Assembly (NCBI RefSeq): GCF_042477335.2
Contig: NC_091255.1
Span: 47,346,501-47,410,500, forward strand
DNA: 64,000 bases
Direction: 5' to 3'
Origin: Ovis canadensis
Lineage: Eukaryota > Chordata > Mammalia > Artiodactyla > Bovidae
The notes under the pieces are model-generated. The model ran no database searches. It was not told where the DNA came from and worked only from the letters and a program-made list of their open reading frames with translations. A program made the translations under genes and the position numbers. Of the stretch, positions 51,301 to 61,696 are shown one piece after another (within the stretch, counting starts at the first letter, position 1; each line of letters begins with the position of its first letter).

Positions 51301-54300
51301 AGGAATGGTGTTAGGGTGGAAGGTGTGGTGGGTAGGAGGGCCTGTCCTCACCTGGCTGCGTGGAAGGCGGCAGAAAGCAGCAGCTCGTTGTGCAGGGCGA
51401 TGCCCATGTATCGTGGCTCGTGGAAGGCTGAGGGGACAGCCCGGGTGGCGTAGCAGAGGAAGCTGCCCCAGCACAGGAGCAGCATCTCAGCTGTAGGGAA
51501 GGGAGGGAGGGACAGAGCCAGGTACCACCTCAGCAGTCACACCACCCCTTCCTCTGTAGGGGGTTCTGGGGGGAGCCTGGTCCAGGTCCAGGCGGAAGAA
51601 CCCTTGGAGGTACAGGGCGGGGGATCAGAGTGAGGCTGGACTCTATGGGAGTAACTCACCCACCACCATGATGTAGTCCCAGCGGTCGTGGTGGCAGAGG
51701 TAGAAGTGGAGTCCCGTGTGTGTGTGGCCTCGTGTTACCAGTGACGTGTGCTGAATGCCTGGCTCCAGGACCCCTGCCGTCCATACAGCCAGGAAGCCCA
51801 GCACCAGCAGCAGGAGCAGCCCCAGACGCCGCAGCAGCCGCCCGCTGCTCAGGTGGGGGCCCCGCTGGGCCGTTCGAGACAGAAAGAGCTGGAGCACTCT
51901 ACAAGGGTCAGGGCGTGGCTGGTAGATGCAGGGAGGGGGGACACCTCTGGCCATTGCTTCCCTCCCCTCTACACATCCCTGTTCTCCCATCCCTTCCATG
52001 GGTCACTGCCTCCTCTTACTGCCCCCCCAAAACAAGTTAGATGGTGGGGAGGGCTACAGGGACAGGAGCAGGCCTTGGGGGCCCAGGGGAGTAGAGTGGG
52101 TAGGGGGTCTGGCAGTGAAGAACTCCATCCCATAAATGAGTTGGGGGGGGCCTGGAGGGAGCCGCGTGAGAACAAGGCCCTACCCAGACCCTACCTATAA
52201 AGCTTGAGTATAATGGTGCCGTAGACAATGGCAAAGCCCAGCAGCCGGACCCAGCGGAGGGCGATGCAGCGAAAGACACTGGGCTTGAAGTACAGTATGA
52301 AGACCTGGTGGGGAGGGGGTAAAAACAATCACTCTCCATTGCATTTGCACTGGGTGCCAGGCCTACGCTAAGCAGCTTGCTGATCCTTCTAACAGCTTCC
52401 TCACAGAGACATCATCACCTCCATTCTGCAGAGGAGCAGCTTTGTTATCAGAGAGGTTAGATAACTTCTCCTAAGTTACGCAACAGGTCATAGAGCTCTT
52501 TTAAGCCTCACTAGGCCAGCCTGTCACCTGTAGGTATGAGCAGGGGGATTTTCAGGTCTCCGAATCCCCCCACAGGATACAGAGGACAGATTCTAGGGTG
52601 TGAAGGGTGCCAGGTTGGGACTGGGGGGGATCCCAGGAGGTGGGGTCAGGCTCCAGCCATAAACTCACAGGGAAGTAGAGCAGCAGGGATCCGAAAAGGA
52701 TAGCTTCCAGCAGTACCACTCCAGATGCCCGGATCCTCTGTGAACCCAGGAAAGAAAGACGCATGTAACCAGGACAGCGAGAGGATAGAGCCTGGAGGGT
52801 AGTGCAGGAGGGTCTCAGGTCTGTTCGAGGGGTCACTCCGTGGCCCTGAGCTAAGGCTTCCCCCTATAACTTCAGCTCTGCCTTCTTCATCCACAGGCTC
52901 TTAGCTCCACTGGTACTAAGCTTGGCTGAGGCCAAGGTTTCACATAGCCCCTGCAGCCCCATGCCCCTCCCAATCTCACCCTGGGCCTTGCTGCAGACCT
53001 GGGCTGGAATTGGAGGCTGCTGGAGCTAGAAGGGATCTCAGGCTTTCCCCCAAGCTTTGGGTCAGACAGCTTCCTTGCCTAGAAACTCCCTTCTCTGTCA
53101 ATTGACCTTCAAGCTTGGCTCAAGTGTCATGTTCTCCAGAAAGTCATCCCACACCATCTCAGGCGGGATGACTGGGTCCCCTCTCTGACCTGCCACAGCA
53201 ACTGACGCCTCCATCCTGGCCCCTGTCTTACTGTGTTGTCATTGCTTCTTCTACTCATCTGGGAGCTCCACAAGGGACCAGATCACTTCCCCTAGTGCCT
53301 ACACAGTGTTTTGAATCAAGTCCAGTGACTTCATTGCACAGGTGAGGAAACAGGTCTGTGGTGGTGAGGTCACTTGCCTAATGTCACAGAGTGAGTTAGA
53401 TTAAGGATCAAACTTGTATTTTCCAAGCTCTAGCCTTAGGTAGTCTTTGGTCTCCCGCTGATGCTAGAGATTCACAATGGGTAGGACACGTGCAGAAAAG
53501 AGAGGTGTGGGGCCTTGCTTGCCTTGCTCTGGCGGCAGCGATAGGAGACCAGCATGCTCAGGAAGACGACCAGCATACAGCACGTCTGGCAGGCCAGCAC
53601 CGCTGCCCTCAGTGTGGGGGCTTCCTCTGCCAGGCACGGCGTGGCATCCAGGCAGCTGGCACAGCCCTCGGCACATGGTTGGCAGCGCAGCAGCCTCCCG
53701 GGGCTGCCTTGAGGGGACCCAAATTGCCCAGGAGGCTGGGCAGCACCCTCCTCTGAGCCTATAATGAACAAGATGGGTACAGGGAGAGGGGCGTGGCTGG
53801 GGCATCCTGAGACCCCAGTCTTCTCTCCTCATGGTTGGCACAGTTCTTATCCTGCCCTCTTAGGGTCTGTGGCCCCTGGGGGAAGGAATGAGGAAATGAG
53901 TACTTGCAGGGGAAGGCAGGAGAAGAGGTGATACCAGGCTAGGACTCACCATGAGGTCAGCTTGCACCAAATTGCCATGTTTTAGGCTCATTCTCAGAAG
54001 GCATAGACACCCCCAAATTAGACCCTGCCTGTGTCTCCTGCTTCTCTCGACAGTCTGCCCTGGCTCCACAAGTTTCTTTCCCAGTGTCTCACCCCAAGCT
54101 GCCTTTCTTCCGCAGATACCCACCTCCAATCAGGCCAGCCTGTAAAACACCTGCCTGTCCCTCATCATTGTTACATACCCAAGGAGTTGCTTGCCCCGTA
54201 GAAGCCAGGTCGGCAGCGGCAGAGGTAGTGGCCAAGGACAAAGCCCTGACTCTCCAGGGGGACGCACTGTGGGCCAACAAACACCATAGATATTTATTTA

Positions 54301-57300
54301 TACAGGGCTTTCCCGCCGGGAAGAGTTGGAGGGCCATCTACCCTCCTATCCACAGCCTCTGGGTCTACGCTGGGGAGCCCCAGTCCAGGGGAAGCTTTCC
54401 CTCCCTGCAGACCCTACCCTGACCCCACCATTGTCTCTCTTATCAAAGAGACCTCCAAACACAGAGTTTGGAGATGGATTAGCCTTTTATCCAGACTAAC
54501 TGTGACAGGAGCCTCATAGGTCCCGTTTCCCAATCCCCAGCTGTTGCTAGAGCAAGGTGCTGGGGCGGTGGAAGCAGAGAGAACTCTGAGATCAGCCACA
54601 CCTGTGTGCCTACATCCTGCTTCAAAGGGTCAACATCAGCCTCCCTCTTTGGCACACAGGTGGGTTGAAAAGGCACCCACGGGGGAGCAGCTTCCTCTAT
54701 TAGGGCCATCTGCCTTTGGTGTAGGACTGCTCTCCCCAGCCCTAATGCCAGGCTAATGCCAGGCTGGTGGGATGCCAATGCCAGCTCTTTATTCCAACTC
54801 CACCCACTGATGTTTGCCCAGCAGGAGACAGAGCAGACCTCGGAGCCAGGCAGGGAAGATAAGCACATGGATGAGGTCAGATCTACTGTAGGGAGTGGCC
54901 AGGAACAGATAGCAGTGGGGCAAAGAAAGGAAGAGTCCATATTCAGGCCCCGACTTCACCTAAAAGGTGCTTCTGAAATCGTGGCCCAACTTTCCCCTCT
55001 GCTCAGATTGCTGGTAAACGCTCTGTTCCTTCCACAGTCTGCACCGTCAGACAAGTGCATACCCAGAGACATGAATGTGGCTGGGTTTAAAAGTGCACTG
55101 GACAATGGGAGCCTTTATGCATCCCTGGATGTATAGCTTCAGACACATGTGCCCTGAAGAGCAGCAGATGCCCAAACCCACTCCACTTCCCAGCAGGCTG
55201 TAGGGCTCGCCTTGGCTTTGGTTCAGCTCAGGAACAAGCATGCAGTCAGTGTTACTGTGGAGTGGATTAGTTCACTGGCCTCCCAGTTTCCCAGTAGTGG
55301 GTTTGCAGATTACCAACCATTGCTTTCCATTATCCAGATTCTCCTGCACCCACGGCTTTGATTTTGCCAGCACCTGGCCCAGGTTCCATCACCTTTACCA
55401 GTCCCAGAGCTCTTCAAGCTCCTTCTTTGGTTAGCCTCCTCTTACATGTCAACTTTTTCCTACACTCCTCCTACATCCCAATTCCACTTATTTCAACAAA
55501 CACCCAACAGAGCATCCTTTGTGGGTTAGAAGGAGCCCAGAGCTCTGTTGATGTGGAGAATGTGGTTCAGGAGAAGGAAAGGGAATGATTAATAGATGCT
55601 CAGGAAGTGGTCCTGGGAAGGGATCCTGAAGCACCCAGTACCAGAAGGGAGAGCAGACAGGGAGGCACACTGAGATTCCAAGAAATGAAGCTGGCTGTCT
55701 CAGATGGGGGATGGGGCTAGGCTGTAAGTGTCCTCACTTTTAAATAGCCTGGTATCTCACTTCTATCTGTCTCATCAATAGGGACTTCCCTGAAGCCCTG
55801 AGAGGCTGGTGTGCCTTTGTCAGCTGCTCCTGATGGCATGATTGGAAAGGGGAAGGGAGGTAGGAAACCCGTACTCCACCCTCTGTATCCTTACCTGGGT
55901 GCTGTTGAGATCACACAGGTGTGTGTTAGAGTACCAGCCTGGGTCACTGGCACACTGATTGATGTCCACGCTCTGAAGGTCTACGTCCATCTGCACCTGC
56001 CCCCTAGGGCAGTGAATTGGCAGTTAGGGGTATAGTGAAGGGTGCCAAGGTGGACATGTATCCTTGGATCTCAGATCATGGTGCAATGTAAGCTTTGTGC
56101 ACTTTAGCACAGTGGCTGTAGTGTGCCAGGTGACAGGGCACACGCATGCCACTTCTCCAGTGCTATTAACCCTCACTGTCTCTGCAGCAACAATCCTCCT
56201 CCCACTAGATTCTCCCCCTGCCCCACCCCCCCATCCCTCAGCTTTTCAACATCCTAGCATTTCCTGATTTCTATCAATGGGTAAAGGGAGTAGGCAAGAC
56301 ATATGAGAGCTGCGGTTCTGATGATCTGTCTGAAAGGGATTTTCACACTTCCCCACTGTATGTATACACACTCACACTCAAACAGGCACACAAAGCTCAG
56401 CTATTAACAACGCCCCACTCTGCCCAAACCAGGTCTGAATTGATCACAGTGAAGGAGATATGGAACAGAGGGGCCCAGATTCAAGAGCTGCCTGGCCCCA
56501 GGGCTTTCAACCCCAGCTCTGAGCCCAATGGGGAAAGAGCTGGCAAAAAGCCAGGCTGCCTGTGGCCAGGAGAGGAACTCTGCTGGGGACAATGAATGGG
56601 GACACAGAGCTGGGAAAACAATGTCGATTGTTGAATGTCTAGCGGTATAGTATCCACCTGCTCCCTCCTTCCCATCATGGCTCCCACTCAGCTCTTTACT
56701 CCGATTGAGGGAGGAGGTCAATTGTTTGAGGAGCATCACAGGCTCCTGGGTCAGGACTTGATGTAAGAAGACAGCCATGGGAGTGATGCTGGGACCCAGC
56801 CAACTTCTGGGCAGAAAGGGCCATGGTTCCAAGCCTCCCCCAAGGTGTTTTCCTTCACTTGCAGAAGCCTCCTTTTCCAGTTCTAGATTGCTAGGGAGTA
56901 GCGGGTTTCACTCCTGGGACACCCATCTGACTCCTCCGAGAAGCCGGTACACAGATTGTCACAGCTATCTTCTTCATTGTACCCATTACTCAGATCTGGG
57001 AACCAGGACCTATGCCCAGCTGTGCCCCCATCAGTACACACACACACACGTGTGTATACCTATATGTAAATGGATCGATCGTCCACACACCTGTATATGT
57101 TAACACATAGATTCCTAGAGTCAACTGCAAATATACACAGCTGAAGGCAAATACACACATCTGTGTCCCCCAGACACACATGTGCATACCAAGTAGCCTA
57201 CGCACAGCTAGGAGCCCCACTCTCCCGCCACCTCCACAGACCCACAATAGCATCAAATCCTGCACAAACCAGCTTACCTGACCTCCGGGCTGAGGTCTGG

Positions 57301-58071
57301 CTTGAGTCCATAGAAGGTGGCTGAGAGTGTGATAAGCCAGCCGGGACGCAGTCGACCCTCCTGGCATTCCAGGAAAGGAGGAGACAGTCTCACGTGCTGC
57401 ACGTCCCCGACATATCCATCCCCCTGTGGCCACTTGGGGCTGCCAAGGCTCCCTAGGTCATTGGTCAGCACCCGCTTTTGCAGGTCAGTGGGGTGCAGGG
57501 TTCCAGTTGAGCTCTCCTCCTGCACCCTGCTCCCCGACAAGTCCTGAAGGATGGTCTCCTCCCCAATCCGGGTGGCCTGCAGGGCCAGCTGCAGGTGGCT
57601 GGCCCCTGGTGGAGGGTTAAAAGTCAGCAAAGCCCGGTATGCCCTTGGGTCCCCCTCGGCTACACTGCGGACCAGCGCCTGGTACCATTCCACATCCTCC
57701 TCCACACTGGACTCTCGGATGTCGTTGGCTTGTAGCAGCATGTTGAGGAAATTGGCGGCCTGGGTCACAGTGCCTGCTGCCCTCCATAGGACTTGGGGGA
57801 GCCCTGGTCTGGCTCCTGCCCCAGGAGCTTCATAGCGCTCACTGCAGTTAGCCCCAGACAGCCGTTGAGGATCTCCAGAGTAGAGAAAAGCCAGCGCTGC
57901 CTCAGCCCCCTCTGGGGGCACCCAAAAGGGTACAGACCCTGGCTTGACTTTGGAGGACAGTGCAGGCAGAGAGCGGAGGGTCCTTGGAACCCCCAGAGCC
58001 CAGCCAAAGAGGAAACAGCAGCCTAGCAGCCCTGCCGCCGGAGAAGGCATGGCCATTGTCCTAGTGTCCAT
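43341..58071 (-). CDS. GPR179: GPR179, orphan class C GPCR of retinal ON-bipolar cells (11 coding exons, 2355 aa)
   Basis: Coding order (minus): 58071-57278, 56003-55895, 54266-54179, 53758-53523, 52737-52669, 52304-52195, 51898-51660, 51490-51352, 50738-50633, 49911-49765, 48371-43341. These total 7068 nt, or 2355 aa, against about 2367 in human. Domains: signal peptide ~1-27; Cache-like ectodomain ~60-260; EGF-like ~265-330; Cys-rich linker ~350-375; seven membrane segments ~380-630; cytoplasmic tail with an RGS-contact helix-like start at 680; and 20 CPW[ED] motifs at 997-2170. Known role in the family: postsynaptic scaffold at dendritic tips that binds pikachurin/heparan sulfate outside and RGS7/RGS11-Gbeta5 inside, beside mGluR6 and TRPM1. 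Human loss causes complete congenital stationary night blindness (CSNB1E). No inactivating change is visible. Intron 4 appears to be GC-AG. Confidence 0.96.
43905..47423 (-). repeat. GPR179: CPW[ED] protein-repeat array
   Basis: 20 exact CPWE (18) or CPWD (2) motifs fall between residues 997 and 2170, about one per 60 residues, usually preceded by V/I and an E/A-rich spacer. At the DNA level 'ctcccagggacaga'-like words recur on the plus strand. In the family these units are linked to RGS recruitment. Confidence 0.9.
47480..48420. promoter_or_regulatory. Exonic CpG-dense island in GPR179 exon 11
   Basis: CpG counts reach 6-9 per 60 bp (for example 47641-47700 and 47881-47940). It is about 10 kb from the GPR179 start codon, in coding sequence for residues ~697-975. 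Whether it acts as a regulatory island is unknown. Confidence 0.55.
48372..49764 (-). other. GPR179 intron 10
   Basis: 1.4 kb. A decayed sense MIR is possible at 48650-48760. Nothing else is recognised. Confidence 0.45.
49765..49911 (-). CDS. GPR179: GPR179 coding exon 10
   Basis: 49 codons, FRKPGAPPREEILDEV through RSLDPGDIR, an acidic juxtamembrane segment. Acceptor GGCCAG and donor CGG|GTAGGC. Confidence 0.94.
50273..50481 (-). mobile_element. Bov-tA SINE in GPR179 intron 9
   Basis: Inverted Bov-A body ('gctaagtcgcttcagtcttg') to inverted head 'tgagccaccagggaagccc'. It is in the same orientation as the gene. Confidence 0.92.
50633..50738 (-). CDS. GPR179: GPR179 coding exon 9
   Basis: RFVLVPSLHPDWTLLLFFF and TM7 (STVTATLALIFIPK). 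Acceptor CCCCAG and donor AAG|GTGAGG. Confidence 0.94.
50739..51351 (-). other. GPR179 intron 8
   Basis: No repeat or exon is recognised. Confidence 0.5.
51352..51490 (-). CDS. GPR179: GPR179 coding exon 8
   Basis: AEMLLLCWGSFLCYATRAV (TM5 end) and HNELLLSAAFHAA (TM6). Acceptor CCTACAG and donor CAG|GTGAGG. Confidence 0.94.
51660..51898 (-). CDS. GPR179: GPR179 coding exon 7
   Basis: RVLQLFLSRTAQR, TM4 (LGLLLLLVLGFLAVWTAG), the extracellular loop, and the start of TM5 (HHDRWDYIMVV). Acceptor TTGTAG and donor GG|GTGAGT. Confidence 0.94.
52195..52304 (-). CDS. GPR179: GPR179 coding exon 6
   Basis: VFILYFKPSVFRCIALRW through LKLY (TM3). Acceptor CCACCAG and donor TATAG|GTAGGG. Confidence 0.94.
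52365..52510 (-). mobile_element. MIR relic in GPR179 intron 5
   Basis: Antisense MIR-like ('tctgcagaggagcagctttg', 'gagaggttagataactt'). Confidence 0.6.
52669..52737 (-). CDS. GPR179: GPR179 coding exon 5
   Basis: 23 codons, RIRASGVVLLEAILFG through LLLYFP (TM2). Acceptor TTCACAG and donor CCT|GTGAGT. Confidence 0.94.
52738..53522 (-). other. GPR179 intron 4 (GC-AG) with MIR relic
   Basis: The donor GC is at 53522-53521 and the acceptor is TTCACAG. An antisense MIR-like relic lies at about 53315-53445. Confidence 0.6.
53523..53758 (-). CDS. GPR179: GPR179 coding exon 4
   Basis: Encodes the Cys-rich linker (CQPCAEGCASC) and TM1 (AAVLACQTCCMLVVFLSML) to YRCRQSK. The acceptor is TTATAG. The donor appears to be GC: AAG|GCAAGC. 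Confidence 0.9.
54179..54266 (-). CDS. GPR179: GPR179 coding exon 3
   Basis: Encodes CVPLESQGFVLGHYLCRC, the second half of the EGF-like module. Acceptor CCACAG and donor TTGG|GTATGT. Confidence 0.93.
54267..55894 (-). other. GPR179 intron 2
   Basis: 1.6 kb of unique-looking DNA, with no repeat family or exon recognised. Confidence 0.5.
55895..56003 (-). CDS. GPR179: GPR179 coding exon 2
   Basis: Encodes GQVQMDVDLQSVDINQC through DLNSTQ, the first half of the EGF-like module. Acceptor CCCTAG and donor CAG|GTAAGG. Confidence 0.94.
56004..57277 (-). other. GPR179 intron 1
   Basis: Unique DNA with a short AC-rich patch around 57032-57060 containing a palindromic 'acacgtgtgt'. Confidence 0.5.
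57278..58071 (-). CDS. GPR179: GPR179 coding exon 1
   Basis: Starts MDTRTMAM with A at -3 and G at +4. It encodes the hydrophobic signal peptide (LLGCCFLFGWALG) and the Cache-like ectodomain with the conserved ANDIRESSVEEDVEWYQAL block. Donor GTCAG|GTAAGC, with two bases of Arg265 carried over. The frame stays open far upstream, so a longer N-terminus is not formally excluded. Confidence 0.93.
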
Positions 58072-58420
58072 CCTCAGGGCAGCCTGCAGGGCCCTGGGGT
58101 CCAGGCTGCCTGCGGAATTTGCTGGCTGCAGTGTTTCCACACCTCGTATCCTCGTTTCCTCTCTTCCTCTCTCTCTCTCATGCTTACGCTGTCTTGCTCG
58201 GGTGTTTTTTTTTTTTTTTCCTAACATCATCATCTGGCTTCTGGACGTCAGCATGAGGGCTCTGCTCCCTCCCCTCTCAGTGTGGCCCCTCACTGCAAAC
58301 CCTCTTAATCCTGGCACACCACTCTTCCCTCCCGCTCTTATCCAATATCCAGACTCCCTCCCCCTACTCCCCGCCGTACATCTGCTCCAGAGAGACACAG
58401 AAGGGAGGGGAGACAAGGGA
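58072..58420 (-). promoter_or_regulatory. GPR179: Probable GPR179 5' UTR/promoter region
   Basis: CpG-poor. It contains an OTX2/CRX-type TAATCC at 58306-58311, about 235 bp upstream of the start codon, plus a T15 tract at 58205-58219. OTX2/CRX regulate photoreceptor and bipolar-cell genes. The start site itself is not determinable here. Confidence 0.4.
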
Positions 58421-58799
58421 CCAGCAGTTCTGTCTCTTCCTCCCTCCTTCCCCCTCCCTCTGCCCTTTGCTCCATTAGGAGAGATGGGCAAATCCAGGAT
58501 GGGGCGCCATAGCAACCGCAGATGAGCCTGTGCCCCTCTCTTCACTCCTCTGCTCCACTTAGCCTCCTGGCAGCAATTTCGACGGCCATGATAAAGGGCC
58601 AAGCTGCAGCTCCCCGCAATCTGCTCTAGCTGCCTGTGCCCCCCCTCACCCTGACACCGTGCTGCTAAACTGGAATTTGAGACTAGGGATAGGGAGGGGT
58701 GGGCCAAAGAGCTCAACAGAACCATAATTGGTGTGTGTACAGACTGTGGCAATGTACAGTCTTTCCCATGTGTGTTCTCTCAATGAATCTTCCTCACAC
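58421..58799. other. No recognised feature
   Basis: Upstream flank of GPR179. Confidence 0.4.
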
Positions 58800-58905
58800 C
58801 CACCTGTGCTGAATGTTCTTATCAAAATTTCACAAACAGTAAGGCTCAGAGATTCACTTAGCTGCTCCATTTGAGTTGAGACTCAAACCCAGAGCTCTGA
58901 CTCCC
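58800..58905 (-). mobile_element. MIR relic, antisense
   Basis: Contains 'gtaaggctcagagattcact' and 'aacccagagctctgactcc'. Confidence 0.6.
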
Positions 58906-59059
58906 CTACAATGTCCCACCTGGGACATTGGTTTTTCCCTTGTCTTCAGACCTGCAGTCAACTTTTCCTGAGTACTGAGCCTGCTGCTCTTTGGATGAGA
59001 ACTATACCACTGGCTTTCATGGTTCTCAGGCGCTCAGACTCAGCCTTAAATTATACCAT

Positions 59060-59222
59060 CAGCGTATTAGTCAGCTTGGGCTGCCATAGCAAAATACCAT
59101 AGACTGGGTGGCTTAAACAATAGAGTATATTTCTCACAGTTCTGGAGGCTACTGAATCCAAGATCAAGGTGCTGACCAATTTGACTCCCTCCTGAGAGCT
59201 TTCTTCCTGGTTTGCAGATGTT
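59060..59222. mobile_element. Ancient mammalian interspersed repeat, class not assigned
   Basis: The string 'ttgggctgccatagcaaaat', then 'gactgggtggcttaaacaa' and 'tctcacagttctggaggct', is a widely dispersed mammalian repeat signature. Confidence 0.6.
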
Positions 59223-59227
59223 GTTGT

Positions 59228-59493
59228 TGTTTGTAGAGACCACGTGTAAAGCAAGGGAAGTTTTTAGCAATCACCACCCAACCCTTCCTACCTGTACTCG
59301 GGGATCTGGGGCATCAAAGACTTCAGAAGGAGGGTGGGGCCTAGTGGGAAGGAAAGAAACTACCAGATAACACAAGCACGGGAGCCAAATCAGTGGGTGT
59401 CGGATCAGCAATGGGAAGGTGGTGGAAGAGGGGCAAAGAAGGCTGAGGCTTTGTTTTGTGGCTGACTTCAAGAATCCACACTCTTTTGGATCC
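59228..59493. repeat. Inverted duplication, left arm
   Basis: The reverse complement matches 60028-60295. Only about three differences are seen over the outer ~200 bp; the inner ~65 bp diverges more. Spacer ~534 bp. Confidence 0.92.
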
Positions 59494-59655
59494 AAAAACA
59501 TCAACCCCGTACCATCACCCTGTTATTCATCCTTAGAGACCTCAAGAAAGTCTCACTATAGAGGAGGAAAGCAAGGACCAGAGCTGAAGCAACTTCCCTA
59601 GGATCACGCTGTTGCTTGTGATGGAGCAGATGTCCACTACCCCACCCAGGGGAGC

Positions 59656-59795
59656 CTTCCTTTTCCTGCATCACAGTGGTTAAGATTCTGTACTTCCACT
59701 TCAGGAAAACAGGTTCGATCCCTGGTTGGGGAACATCTAAGATCCTGCATGCCAAGCAGTGTGGCCAAAGTGAAACAAAACAACAAACAATAAAC
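59656..59795 (+). mobile_element. CHR-type SINE in the spacer of the inverted duplication
   Basis: Contains 'cacagtggttaagattctgt', 'ggttcgatccctggttgggg', and ends 'gcagtgtggccaaagtg' plus an A/C-rich tail. Confidence 0.85.
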
Positions 59796-60027
59796 GCCTG
59801 GAGGTGGGGGAGTCCTGGTGGGGGTGGAGTCGGGTAAGAGAGTAGAGTTTTCTCTCTGCTTCTTTCACCTTCATTTTGTCCTCCTCAGCCCTGTTTTCTT
59901 TCTTTTTCGTGAAGACCGTGGCTAACCTGTCCTGCTTTTCTCAGTCTTCTTACCCACCGCATCCCTCTCCCTGTTGGACACAGTAACTGGAAAGCCCAGA
60001 GTTAGCACTGTCTGAGGCAGCCTCCTC

Positions 60028-60295
60028 GGATCCAGAAGGGTATGGATTCTTGAAGTCAGCCATCAAACATAACCTCAGCTGTCCTCTCATCCTTCTTCCA
60101 CCACCTTCCCATTGCTGATCCGACACCCACTGATTTGGCTCCCGTGCTCGTGTTATCTGGTAGTTTCTTTCCTTCCCACTCGGCCCCACCCTCCTTCTGA
60201 AGTCTTTGATGCCCCAGATCCCCGAGTACAGGTAGGAAGGGTTGGGTGGTGATTGCTAAAAACTTCCCTTGCTTTACACGTGGCCTCTACAAACA
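60028..60295. repeat. Inverted duplication, right arm
   Basis: Partner of 59228-59493. Similarity ends abruptly at 'ctctacaaaca' on the outer side. Confidence 0.92.
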
Positions 60296-60644
60296 TAATT
60301 CTGCTTTGGAACCCTCATTGGGAAAGTAAAAGGTGGAGGAAAAGATGGAGGCTAGAGAACAACCCCCCACAAAATCCCTATAATGCCTACAGCAAGTGGT
60401 CACTGCGGTCAGACCATCACACATCCATAGTTCCCTCCTTTGCCTCTCTGATTCCATGTGCTAACAGAGAGAGGGATGGCAGGGGGCAGGTGTGGTGAGC
60501 AAGTGCCCCATTCCATGTTCTTGGTATTACTGGTTACTGTTAGCCAAGAGCCAACAGGACAGTTTTGGTAAAGACATAATAGTTGTTTTTTCCTCCAAGA
60601 AGTTTTTCATAGTAACAACTAATGTTTGTATAGCACTGTAGCAT

Positions 60645-60745
60645 TTGTTTCCCAGGTGGCGCTAGTGGTAAAGAACTGACCTGCTTGGTAGGCTCTAGTC
60701 CACAGGGTTGCAAAGAGTCTGGCACAACTGAGGTGACTTAGCACA
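60645..60745 (+). mobile_element. Bov-tA SINE with internal deletion
   Basis: Head 'tttcccaggtggcgctagtg' joins directly to the terminal 'ggtaggctctagtccacagg' part. An 11-bp 'tgtagcatttg' duplication flanks it. Confidence 0.85.
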
Positions 60746-60754
60746 CACGCATGT

Positions 60755-60915
60755 AGCATTTGCATGTTAAGTTTTCATTTAATCCCTACAACAGCCCCAT
60801 CATGGGGGGATTGACCTATTTTTACAAATGAAACACAGGTTCAAAGGTGTTTAATTATTTGCTCTTGGTAATATGTTCAGAAAGTGGCAGGCCTAGGACT
60901 CAACCTAGACAGCAA
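60755..60915 (-). mobile_element. MIR relic, antisense
   Basis: 'catttaatccctacaacagc' and 'ggcaggcctaggactcaacc'. Confidence 0.6.
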
Positions 60916-61452
60916 GCTCCAGAGGGGCAGAGACTGTGCCTGTTTCACTCGCCACTGCACTCCTGAAGCCGCTGCTGAATGAGTGAACTCAAGACCGGTT
61001 TAGATTCTGTGTTGTTCTTTGCAAACCTTTAAAACTAGGGTTCTACCACTGCAGAGACAACTTATATAGCCCTCAAGAAAAAGGTATCTATGGACACAAA
61101 ATCCACCCAACACACACTCACACAAATCCAACTCACACAAAAATACACTTTCTTTACTCGGAACTTATTTTTCAATATTTTTCCCAGGAACTGGGCTACA
61201 GGCCTGGATATTAAGGGAAATGGAGAAAGGCAGCATTCCTTGCCCTGGCCTCTGTGTGTTCTCGGCTGGTGGAGATAACCCAGGGGGCAGACATGGCCGG
61301 CTTCCCTCTGGGGCCAAGAAATTAGCTGGACAGCAGAGGGTGCTGCAGAGCTTCAAGACCTTGCATTGATGGGGTCATCTGTTCCCCAGCCAGAATTTTC
61401 CAGAAATAACCCGGGTTTTCTTTGGGTAATCTTCTTAGGCCTCTGGTGTTCT
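60916..61452. other. No recognised feature
   Basis: Intergenic DNA. Confidence 0.4.
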
Positions 61453-61696
61453 ATGCTGCTGCTAAGTTACTTCAGCCGTGTCCGACTCTGCGACCGCATA
61501 GACGGCAGCTCACCAGGCTCCCCCGTCCCTGGGATTCTCCAGGCAAGAACACTGGAGTGGGTTGCCATTTCCTTCTCCAATGCATGAAAGTGAAAGTGAA
61601 GTTGCTCAGTCGAGTTCGGCTCTTCACGATCCCATGGACTGCAGCCTACCAGGCTCCTCCATCCATGGGATTTTCCAGGCAAGAGTACTGGAGTGG
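61453..61696 (-). mobile_element. Bov-A2 SINE, antisense
   Basis: Starts at the inverted (CAG)n tail 'gctgctgctaagttacttca' and holds both monomers. An 11-bp duplication, GGTGTTCTATG, flanks the element. Confidence 0.92.
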
